64,000 bases of DNA from contig DASXZP010000036.1 in NCBI GenBank assembly GCA_036501825.1, positions 434,001 to 498,000 on the forward strand. Reading direction: 5' to 3'. A program made the position numbers and the translations under genes. The notes beneath the pieces are model-generated. The model was not told the origin of the DNA, did no database searches, and saw only the letters and a list, made by a program, of their open reading frames with translations. Shown piece by piece: positions 58,236-64,000 of this stretch. This DNA comes from JAFECT01 sp036501825. GTDB lineage: Bacteria > Pseudomonadota > Alphaproteobacteria > Caulobacterales > Caulobacteraceae. The stretch's first letter is position 1; each line of letters starts with the position of its first letter.

Positions 58236-59093
58236 ATGACGCGCCGAGGCTTGATCGCCGTTTCCGCCGCGGCCCTTCTGGCGGCCTGCTCGCGTCTGGC
58301 CCTGTTCAATCGCCTGACGCCCAAGGACCCGGGCGGACGGCTCGCGGCCGACGGCGTCGCCTATGGCCCCGATCCGCGCCAGCGCCTGGACGTCTATGTC
58401 CCGGTGAAGCCGGCGGCCGGTCCGGCGCCGGTGGCGGTGTTCTTCTACGGCGGCAACTGGGACAGCGGCGAGCGCGCGCTCTACAGCTGGGTCGGCCGCG
58501 CGCTGGCGTCGCGCGGGTTCGTGACGGTCATTCCCGACTATCGCCTGGTTCCGGCGCACCCTTTTCCCGATTTCGTCGACGACGGCGCGGCCGCGGTCGC
58601 CAAGGCGCGCGCGATCGTTCAGCAATACGGCGGCGATCCGGACCGCGTGGCACTGGTGGGCCATTCGGCCGGCGCCTATATCGCCGTGCTGCTGGCGCTC
58701 GATCCCCGCTATCTCGAACGCGCCGGCGTCGAGATGCGTGACATTCGAGCGGTGGTCGGTCTCGCAGGCCCCTACGATTTCTACCCCTTCGACGTGCCGG
58801 CCTCGGTCGCCGCCGTCGGCCAGTTCCCCGATCCGCAGCAGACCCAACCGATCCACTTCGCCCGCGGCGACGCACCGCCCCTCTTCCTCGGCCACGGCGA
58901 CAAGGACACCACCGTCGCGCTGCGCCACTCCACCGCGCTCTACGCCGCGATCAATAAGCTCGGCGGCGACGTCGAGCTGAAGATCTACAAGGGCGCCGAC
59001 CACGTGAGCCTGATCCTGCCCCTTTCGCGCCCCTTCCGCGGCAGGCGCCCGCTGCTGGATGACGTGACATCCTTTCTTCGAACGAAACTCTAG
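58236..59093 (+). CDS. Lipoprotein alpha/beta hydrolase (esterase/BD-FAE-like)
   Basis: A 285-residue protein with a lipoprotein signal (TRRGLIAVSAAALLAAC, lipobox LAAC at residue 17) and a hormone-sensitive-lipase/feruloyl-esterase-like hydrolase domain: oxyanion loop FFYGGNWDSG, nucleophile GHSAGAY, Asp in GHGDKDTTVA, and His in GADHVSLILP. It is likely anchored to the periplasmic side of a membrane. Natural substrates are unknown. ATG 58236 is chosen for its signal peptide, over an open frame 18 codons longer. A family A repeat starts 3 bases after the stop. Confidence 0.82.
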   Translation: MTRRGLIAVSAAALLAACSRLALFNRLTPKDPGGRLAADGVAYGPDPRQRLDVYVPVKPAAGPAPVAVFFYGGNWDSGERALYSWVGRALASRGFVTVIPDYRLVPAHPFPDFVDDGAAAVAKARAIVQQYGGDPDRVALVGHSAGAYIAVLLALDPRYLERAGVEMRDIRAVVGLAGPYDFYPFDVPASVAAVGQFPDPQQTQPIHFARGDAPPLFLGHGDKDTTVALRHSTALYAAINKLGGDVELKIYKGADHVSLILPLSRPFRGRRPLLDDVTSFLRTKL

Positions 59094-59095
59094 AA

Positions 59096-59242
59096 CCCTC
59101 CCTCCTCGATGGAGGGAGGGCAGGGTGGAAGGTGGAGGCAGGCGGGTTGTCGTCGAGGCGCGCGTGGCGCCGCCCGCGCTCTTTCCTGCACCGTTCTGCC
59201 CCCACCCCCATCCCCGACCCTTCCTCCATCGAGGAGGAAGGG
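59096..59242. repeat. Dispersed bipartite palindrome, family A copy 3
   Basis: The left hairpin CCCTCCCTCC (59096-59105), TCGAT, GGAGGGAGGG (59111-59120) equals the other copies. The right hairpin is CCCTTCCTCC (59218-59227), ATCGA, GGAGGAAGGG (59233-59242). Compared with copies 1 and 2, C changed to T in the left half of the right stem and the paired G changed to A, so base pairing is kept. It starts 3 bases past the stop of the lipoprotein hydrolase and ends about 60 bases before the amn start. Confidence 0.92.
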
Positions 59243-59302
59243 AGATTTCGCGGGCTCGTCGGCAAGGTCGCATCCGTCATTCGGCGCCGCTATGCTCCCC
59301 CC

Positions 59303-60751
59303 ATGAACCGATCTCCCACGGTTGCGGCGGCGGTGGACCGGCTGCAGGCCCTCTATGAAGACAGCGTCGGCAATCTGCGCGCGTCCCTGGCCGATTTCAT
59401 CGAGCGCGGCGTGCGCCCCGACCCCGCCGCGCGGGCCAAGGGCGCCTTCGCCTATCCGGAGCTTCGCCTGACCTGGCGCGAGGACCAGCCGCGGCCCAAG
59501 GTCGATCGCGCCTACGCGCGCCTGTCGCGGCCGGGGATCTACGCCACCACCTTCACCCGCCCGGAAATCTTCCGCCCCTATCTGACCGAACAGCTGGAAC
59601 TGCTCGAACGCGATTACGCCGCGACCTTCGAGGTCGAAAAGTCGCTGCAGGAAATACCCTATCCCTACGTCCTCGACGGCGCCGAGGGCGTCGCGCTCGA
59701 CGGGGCGGTGGCGGCGCAGTTGGCGCGCTGGTTTCCTTCCACCGAACTCGCCGCCATCGGCGACGAGGCGGCCGACGGCGCGTGGATCGATGTGGACGGC
59801 GTCCTGCCGCTGTCGCTGTTCGACGGCCTGCGCACCGATTTCTCGCTGGCGCGCCTGCGCCACTACATGGGTACGCCCGCCGATCACGTGCAGAGCTTCA
59901 TCCTGTTCACCAACTACCATCGTTACGTCGACGAGTTCGTGCGCTGGGGTTGCGCGCAGTTGAAGGAAGGCGGCCGCTACGACGCCCTGTCCTGCGCCGG
60001 CGGCGTGGTGGTGACCGGCGAGACCGCCGATCCCGAACGCGCGGTGATGGACGGCGCCTGGCGCAAGCACCAGATGCCGGCCTACCACCTGATGGCCAAG
60101 GGCAATCGCGGCATCACCCTGGTCAACATCGGGGTCGGTCCGTCCAACGCCAAGACCATCTGCGACCACCTGGCGGTGCTGCGTCCGCACGCCTGGCTGA
60201 TGATCGGCCACTGCGGCGGTCTGCGTCCGAGCCAGACCATCGGCGACTATGTGCTAGCCCACGCCTATCTGCGCGACGACCACGTGCTCGACGACGTGCT
60301 GCCGCCGGAGATTCCAATTCCGCCGATCGCCGAAGTGCAGCTCGCCTTGTCGCGTGCGGCGGAAACCGTCACCGGCGAGGACGCCGACACCTTGAAGCGG
60401 CGCCTGCGCACCGGCACCGTCGTCTCCACCGACGACCGCAACTGGGAGCTCCAGTACTCGCGTTCGGCGCAGCGCTTCTCGCAGTCGCGCGCCGTCGCCA
60501 TCGACATGGAGTCCGCCACCGTCGCCGCGCAGGGCTATCGCTTCCGCGTGCCCTACGGGACCCTGCTGTGCGTCTCCGACAAGCCGCTGCACGGCGAGAT
60601 CAAGCTGCCGGGCCAGGCCAACCGCTTCTACGAACGCGCCATCAGCGAACACATCCAGATCGGCATCGCCGCCGCCGACGTCCTGCGCCAGGAAGGCGCA
60701 CGCCTCCACTCCCGCAAACTCCGCGCCTTCGACGAACCGCCGTTCCGGTAG
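59303..60751 (+). CDS. amn: AMP nucleosidase
   Basis: A 482-residue enzyme that hydrolyses AMP to adenine and ribose 5-phosphate, regulating the adenylate pool. The N-terminal Amn-specific domain (ELRLTWREDQPRPKVDRAYARLSRPGIYATTFTRPEIFRPYLTEQL region) is followed by a nucleoside phosphorylase fold: LVNIGVGPSNAKTICDHLAVLRPHAWLMIGHCGGLRPSQ, and the catalytic end AIDMESATVAAQGYRFRVPYGTLLCVSDKPLHGE. The ATG at 59303 gives the standard length; the longer frame is open through the repeat upstream. Confidence 0.95.
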   Translation: MNRSPTVAAAVDRLQALYEDSVGNLRASLADFIERGVRPDPAARAKGAFAYPELRLTWREDQPRPKVDRAYARLSRPGIYATTFTRPEIFRPYLTEQLELLERDYAATFEVEKSLQEIPYPYVLDGAEGVALDGAVAAQLARWFPSTELAAIGDEAADGAWIDVDGVLPLSLFDGLRTDFSLARLRHYMGTPADHVQSFILFTNYHRYVDEFVRWGCAQLKEGGRYDALSCAGGVVVTGETADPERAVMDGAWRKHQMPAYHLMAKGNRGITLVNIGVGPSNAKTICDHLAVLRPHAWLMIGHCGGLRPSQTIGDYVLAHAYLRDDHVLDDVLPPEIPIPPIAEVQLALSRAAETVTGEDADTLKRRLRTGTVVSTDDRNWELQYSRSAQRFSQSRAVAIDMESATVAAQGYRFRVPYGTLLCVSDKPLHGEIKLPGQANRFYERAISEHIQIGIAAADVLRQEGARLHSRKLRAFDEPPFR

Positions 60752-60777
60752 GGGGCGGGGTGGAGCCGCGAAAAAGA

Positions 60778-60794
60778 ACTTTACAAAATAAAGT
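60778..60794. promoter_or_regulatory. Palindromic operator candidate before the membrane protein/wHTH pair
   Basis: ACTTTA (60778-60783), five bases CAAAA, then TAAAGT (60789-60794) make a 17-base dyad about 40 bases upstream of the first gene of a two-gene unit ending in a winged-helix regulator. Autoregulation by that regulator is likely in principle. The half-sites are the same words, in opposite order, as those of the dyad at 46719-46734. Confidence 0.5.
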
Positions 60795-60834
60795 AACTGG
60801 GCTAGAAGGGTGGGGAAGCAAGGGATTCAGGCCC

Positions 60835-61458
60835 ATGACCGACGACCAGATCCAGTCCATGCGCAGCGATATCGCCTATCTGAAGGAGCTGGCGGTGGAC
60901 GGCCAGCGTTCCACCTCCAAGGTGGGCGGGGCGATCCTGGCCGCCGCCGGCGTTTGCTACACGGCCGCGTCGCTCATCCAGTGGGCCATGTCGACCGGGC
61001 GCCTCACGCTCGATCAGAACGCGCCGGCGTACATCTGGCTGGGGGCTACCGTGGTCTTCTTCGTCCTGGCCGCCGCGGCCAAGGCGCGCTGGGGGGCGCG
61101 CGGCAACCGCGGGCCGGTCAACCGCGCCAACCGCACGGTATGGATCGGCACCGGCTTCGGTATCGGCGCCGTCTTCATCGCCTATTTCACCGCGTCCTAC
61201 ACGACGGGCAATTGGATCTTCATGAACCTGATGGCCTCGACGGTGCTCGCCTTCTACGGCGCCGCGTGGCTGGTTAATGCCGCGATGAACCAGGCGCGCA
61301 CGCCCGGCGTTCTTGCGGCCGGATGTTTCGTCGCCGCTGCGCTGATGGGTCTTCTGGTCAACAGCCCCAACCTGTTGCTGGCCTATGCCGGCGCCCTGGT
61401 GCTGTTCGCCCTGATCCCGGGCCTCGTCTACATGCGGAAGGACAGGAGCGCAGCGTGA
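60835..61458 (+). CDS. Multi-span membrane protein paired with a winged-helix regulator
   Basis: A 207-residue protein. A short polar N-terminus (MTDDQIQSMRSDIAYLKELAVDGQRSTSK) precedes six hydrophobic segments in the rest of the chain. No family is recognised. It overlaps the next gene in a GTGA and is preceded by a palindrome. Such membrane protein plus small wHTH units are frequent in Caulobacterales, as far as I recall, without known function. The membrane part may sense or be regulated with its partner. Confidence 0.72.
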   Translation: MTDDQIQSMRSDIAYLKELAVDGQRSTSKVGGAILAAAGVCYTAASLIQWAMSTGRLTLDQNAPAYIWLGATVVFFVLAAAAKARWGARGNRGPVNRANRTVWIGTGFGIGAVFIAYFTASYTTGNWIFMNLMASTVLAFYGAAWLVNAAMNQARTPGVLAAGCFVAAALMGLLVNSPNLLLAYAGALVLFALIPGLVYMRKDRSAA

Positions 61459-61766
61459 GCGAGACTCCTGAGTTCGACATCGAGGACATCGACGAGGTCA
61501 TCCACGGCCGCGTACGCCTGGGCGTCATGGCCTATCTGGCCAGCGTCGAAACCGCCGACTTCAACGAACTGCGCGCCAAGCTGCAGGCCACCGACGGCAA
61601 CCTCTCGGTCCACCTGCGCAAACTCGAGGACGCGGGCTATGTCGCCATCGACAAGAGCTTCGTAAACCGCAAACCCCTGACCCGCGTAACCCTCACCAAC
61701 CCCGGCCGCACCGCCTTCGTAAAATACCTCGACGCCATGACGAAGCTGGTCGGGAAGCCGGGGTAA
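61455..61766 (+). CDS. Winged-helix transcriptional regulator
   Basis: A 103-residue single-domain regulator. The wHTH is seen in VIHGRVRLGVMAYLASVETADFNELRAKLQATDGNLSVHLRKLEDAGYVAIDKSFVNRKPLTRVTLTNPGRTAFVKYLDAM, with the recognition helix at NLSVHLRKLEDAGYV and the wing after it; this is the MarR/ArsR-like subfamily without a ligand domain. It starts with GTG overlapping the stop of the membrane gene. A repeat begins 12 bases after its stop. Confidence 0.88.
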   Translation: MSETPEFDIEDIDEVIHGRVRLGVMAYLASVETADFNELRAKLQATDGNLSVHLRKLEDAGYVAIDKSFVNRKPLTRVTLTNPGRTAFVKYLDAMTKLVGKPG

Positions 61767-61778
61767 CTCCCCCACTTC

Positions 61779-61914
61779 CCGTCACCCTCGGGCTTGTCCC
61801 GAGGGCCCATGGCTGGTGTCGATAGCGCGATCCGCAGCAGATTCGTGCGCACGTTCACACAGCCCTTCAAGCAAGCTGAACGATGGGCCCTCGGGACGAG
61901 CCCGAGGGTGACGG
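61779..61914. repeat. Long inverted repeat (CCGTCACCCTCGGG family)
   Basis: The left arm (61779-61810) begins CCGTCACCCTCGGGCTTGTC and the right arm (61883-61914) ends in its complement; 31 of 32 positions pair. Each arm contains an inner hairpin CCCTCGGG..CCCGAGGG. The middle 70 bases have no ORF. It begins 12 bases after the stop of the wHTH gene and ends about 50 bases before the phosphatase start. Elements containing CCCTCGGG..CCCGAGGG are common in alphaproteobacteria. Confidence 0.9.
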
Positions 61915-61965
61915 TCTGGGGTGTACCGTCTCGCTTCCGTCGCGGTTTGCCGCTATCTCCCGGCC

Positions 61966-62742
61966 ATGAACGAGCGTCTTATCCCCCTCGAGGGTGTCGA
62001 GAATTTCCGCGACTTCGGCGGCTACGCCACCGCCTCGGGCGCGCGGCTGCGCGAAGGCAAGCTGTTCCGTTCCGGCCACTACAACCGCGCCACCGACACG
62101 GACCTGCAGCGCCTGGACGCGCTCGGCATTGCGACCGTGGTGGATCTGCGGCGCGCGAGCGAGCGGGCGGATCAGCCGTCGCGGCGCGCGCCGGGCTTCG
62201 CGGGCCTGGTCATCGAAAACCCCGACGCGGAAATTGTCGAGGCGCCCCACGTCAGCTTCCTGCGCAACACCGACCTGACCGAGGACGCCGTGCGCGGTTT
62301 CATGGTCGACACCTATCGCGCCATGCCCTTCGATGCGCGCCACATCGACATGTTCCGCCGCTATTTCGATGCGCTGCAGACGGGCGAGGGGGCGGTGGTC
62401 ATCCACTGCGCGGCGGGCAAGGACCGCACCGGCCTGCTGGCGGCGTTGACCCACCACGCCGTAGGCGTCGCGCGCGACGATCTGATGCAGGATTATCTCG
62501 CCACCAACGCGGCGGTGCGCCTGCGCGAACGGGCGCCCGAAATCCGCCAGCGCATCCAGGCGCTCTACGGCCGCGCGGCGTCGGACGAGGCGGTGGTCGC
62601 CTTCCTCGGTGTCGAGCCGGCCTTCATCGAAGCGGCGTTCGCCTCGATCGGCGAACGTCACGGCTCGCTCGACGGCTATCTCGCCGAGGTGCTGGGCTTG
62701 GATGCCGGCGCGCGCGAACGGCTGGTGGCGCGGCTCACCTGA
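61966..62742 (+). CDS. Tyrosine-protein phosphatase of the lipid-phosphatase-like (PtpB) type
   Basis: A 258-residue cytoplasmic phosphatase. It has the NFRDFGGYATASGARLREGKLFRSG opening of bacterial PtpB-like phosphatases and the active-site loop HCAAGKDRTGLLAAL with the nucleophilic Cys and Arg (CX5R; the loop Lys-Asp-Arg is typical of this group, which can act on phosphotyrosine and phosphoinositides). The Asp general acid lies upstream in the helical part. ATG 61966 matches the family N-terminus; an upstream GTG 15 codons earlier lies too close to the repeat. Confidence 0.88.
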   Translation: MNERLIPLEGVENFRDFGGYATASGARLREGKLFRSGHYNRATDTDLQRLDALGIATVVDLRRASERADQPSRRAPGFAGLVIENPDAEIVEAPHVSFLRNTDLTEDAVRGFMVDTYRAMPFDARHIDMFRRYFDALQTGEGAVVIHCAAGKDRTGLLAALTHHAVGVARDDLMQDYLATNAAVRLRERAPEIRQRIQALYGRAASDEAVVAFLGVEPAFIEAAFASIGERHGSLDGYLAEVLGLDAGARERLVARLT

Positions 62743-62755
62743 TCGGGATCGGGGT

Positions 62756-63250
62756 TTAGGGAACGCCCGGCGACGGCGTCGGGGCCGGGATCGACGTTGA
62801 CGGCATCGACGGGGCCGGGCCGGACGCAGGCGTTCCGGAAGGCGAGCTGCCGGGCGTAGAAGAGCCGCTCTTTGCCGAGCGAATCGACGGCGCACAAACC
62901 GCGCCGCACGCCATCTCGACGGGCGTGGCGCCATGATAGACCGTGACCTGGCCGCCGGATGTCGAACCCGTCACCACCACTTCGCCGTCCCAGATGGTGC
63001 GGCCGAGCGGGTCGAGCACCACCACTTCGCTGACGCCATAGCCGCGGCCGGACACGAACACCGTGTGCGGATCCACTACCGTCACGTCGGCCACCGCGGG
63101 ATTGCCGACGATCACCGACCCCGCCGGCTGCGAGACCTGCAGCCGCTGAGCATGATCGAGTGCGACCTCCAGCGCCGGACGGGCAAGCGCGGGGGCGGCG
63201 AAAGCGATCGCCAGGGCGGAAACGGTGAGGCTGAGAACGAGACGGCGCAT
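62756..63250 (-). CDS. Stand-alone pilus-assembly N-domain protein (CpaC/RcpA N-terminal-like)
   Basis: A 164-residue exported protein. A signal peptide (RRLVLSLTVSALAIAFAAPALA, about 2-23) is followed by the pilus-assembly secretin N-terminal domain (DHAQRLQVSQPAGSVIVGNP, VSGRGYGVSEVVVLDPLGRTIWDGEVVV), then Cys-containing MACGAVCAP and a Ser/Pro/Gly-rich tail of about 40 residues. The secretin barrel of CpaC is absent, so this is not the pore. It lies divergent to the Flp pilin gene and may aid pilus assembly or bind the secretin. The role is inferred. Confidence 0.75.
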   Translation of the reverse strand: MRRLVLSLTVSALAIAFAAPALARPALEVALDHAQRLQVSQPAGSVIVGNPAVADVTVVDPHTVFVSGRGYGVSEVVVLDPLGRTIWDGEVVVTGSTSGGQVTVYHGATPVEMACGAVCAPSIRSAKSGSSTPGSSPSGTPASGPAPSMPSTSIPAPTPSPGVP

Positions 63251-63354
63251 GGGAGCGGACTCCATTTGAATCTGCGCGTGGGCGCGAGAGAGCAGAATGG
63301 CCCGCATTTCCTAATAACGGCTGAATCGCCAAAAAGCGTTGTGAAATAAGGGAA

Positions 63355-63382
63355 TTTTGCCCCATGGTTAAGCGATTATAAT
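63355..63382 (+). promoter_or_regulatory. Candidate pilin promoter with CtrA-like half-site
   Basis: A perfect TATAAT (63377-63382) lies about 165 bases upstream of the pilin start, with TTTTGC/TTGCCC (63355-63362) at the -35 distance. TTAA (63368-63371) plus N7 plus TAAT (63379-63382) overlaps it and resembles the CtrA motif TTAA-N7-TTAA, with an imperfect second half. In Caulobacter pilA is a CtrA target. The AT-rich 296-base gap (63251-63546) holds no other gene. Confidence 0.35.
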
Positions 63383-63546
63383 CATGAATACTTGTAAACT
63401 ATAGATAGTACGAATCTCTGTTCTTTGTTCACCCCGTATTAAGCAGAAGGCCGCATATTGATCCCGTGGTTTGGGGTCTATCAGGCAGTAAAGCCGAAGA
63501 CCCTTAGTTTGGGGTTTTCACTGTCTGCTGATCCAAGGAGATGACT

Positions 63547-63711
63547 ATGACCAAGTTTGTGACCCGCTTCCTGAAGGACGAATCCGGCGCCACCGCCATC
63601 GAGTACGGCCTGATCGCCGCGCTCATTTCGGTCGTGATCATCGGTGCGCTCACCGCGCTCGGCACGAACCTGAACACCAAGTTCAACGCGGTTTCGACGG
63701 CTCTGCACTAA
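63547..63711 (+). CDS. pilA: Flp/Fap type IVb pilin
   Basis: A 54-residue pilin precursor, too short for usual ORF cut-offs. The leader MTKFVTRFLKDESG is cleaved after Gly14 before ATAIEYGLIAALISVV, where the Glu at +5 (in AIEYG) and the hydrophobic helix are the type IVb pilin signature. The mature part is about 40 residues. AAGGAG ends 6 bases before ATG 63547; the ATG at 63541 directly abuts the ribosome-binding site and is less likely. A strong terminator follows at 63739. It is the major subunit of a tad pilus for surface adhesion. Confidence 0.95.
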   Translation: MTKFVTRFLKDESGATAIEYGLIAALISVVIIGALTALGTNLNTKFNAVSTALH

Positions 63712-63738
63712 GAACCTGCATAAGACGGGTTGTTGACC

Positions 63739-63776
63739 TGGCCCGCGACGAGCGATCGTCGCGGGCCATTTCTTTT
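63739..63776 (+). terminator. Intrinsic terminator of the pilin gene
   Basis: TGGCCCGCGACGA (63739-63751), loop GCGA, and TCGTCGCGGGCCA (63756-63768) make a perfect 13-bp stem, followed by TTTCTTTT (63769-63776). It lies 27 bases after the pilin stop, as expected for a highly expressed single-gene transcript. Confidence 0.93.
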
Positions 63777-64000
63777 GCGCAAGAGTCTCTGTCTCGCAGG
63801 CGCATCAGCCGGCGCTGCGGTCTCATTCCGGCTTCGATGCGCCCCGGCGAAATTTTTTTTCGAGGCGGGCGGCGATACTTCGAAATCGATTAGTCCAAGA
63901 ATTCCTTATGATATCTACCCAATGGTAAACGCGAAATTAAGGTAAAAAACAAGTATACCATAGTATTCACTCGAAGAACATGTTCGCCATACACGACGGA
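63777..64000. other. Intergenic right edge of the window
   Basis: This AT-rich end beyond the pilin terminator holds no full gene. An ATG at 63980 opens seven codons to the end of the window (MFAIHDG) without a clear ribosome-binding site, so it may or may not start a gene of the tad cluster. Motifs such as GAAATTAAGG could belong to a promoter for whatever lies beyond. Nothing else is supported. Confidence 0.3.

Noticed and set aside
63730..63945. 71-codon frame after the pilin
   Set aside because: It runs through the pilin terminator hairpin and has no ribosome-binding site or family likeness.

Overview
The window is a GC-rich chromosomal segment of an alphaproteobacterium, most likely a member of the Caulobacteraceae (Caulobacter/Phenylobacterium type). 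This rests on a glutathione-transferase-like protein that looks like the Caulobacter division protein FzlA, an Flp-type pilin beside a CpaC-like protein, the rnd-lptC-lptA-lptB-rpoN and hpf-ptsN blocks, an Hsp20-DUF1150 pair, the NDUFA9-like/uppP pair, and frequent GTG/TTG starts. I find no rRNA, phage, transposase or CRISPR array. One tRNA gene (Leu, anticodon CAG) is present.

Layout. Bases 1-6181: end of a LysR regulator, a soluble hybrid histidine kinase, an AmpG-like MFS permease, and NADP-malic enzyme (maeB). 6509-12871: mutS, a phosphonopyruvate hydrolase-like gene and glnD, tightly packed. 12881-21101: TPR protein, Hsp20-DUF1150, ptsN, hpf, a DUF4337 protein, then rpoN and the LPS-transport genes lptB-lptA-lptC behind an RNase D. 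21299-34859: mostly housekeeping (serine hydrolase, tRNA-Leu, NDUFA9-like, uppP, an HTH-citrate synthase fusion, a CDF transporter, fzlA, queG, gshB, SirB1-like, yraN, rsmI, hemW, rdgB). 35068-48340: more accessory (small membrane proteins, DUF2975/YozG pair, GT4 glycosyltransferase, Lrp-putA, MerR, an exported orphan LanC-like protein, SDR/MmyB pair, PAP2). 48602-54898: class I ribonucleotide reductase with nrdA and nrdB separated by about 3.4 kb of accessory genes. 54929-63711: hydrolases, a MASE1 hybrid kinase, AMP nucleosidase, a membrane protein/wHTH pair, a tyrosine phosphatase, and the edge of a tad/Flp pilus locus.

The strongest feature that gene annotation does not explain is a set of about a dozen long intergenic inverted repeats in several sequence families. 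Nearly all start or end within about 25 bp of a stop codon. Some are nested inside one another, and one family of three copies shows a compensatory arm change. Other points worth a second look: tandem NrdR-box-like sites with the same 32-bp spacing in front of both nrdA and nrdB; no ATP-cone in either RNR subunit; the signal-peptide-bearing LanC-like protein with a changed zinc motif; the citrate-synthase fusion lacking one catalytic histidine; and a MerR-type promoter with a 19-bp spacer. I did not find one clearly new multi-gene system. The repeat set and the LanC-like protein are the best candidates. All calls come from reading the sequence; no database search was run.
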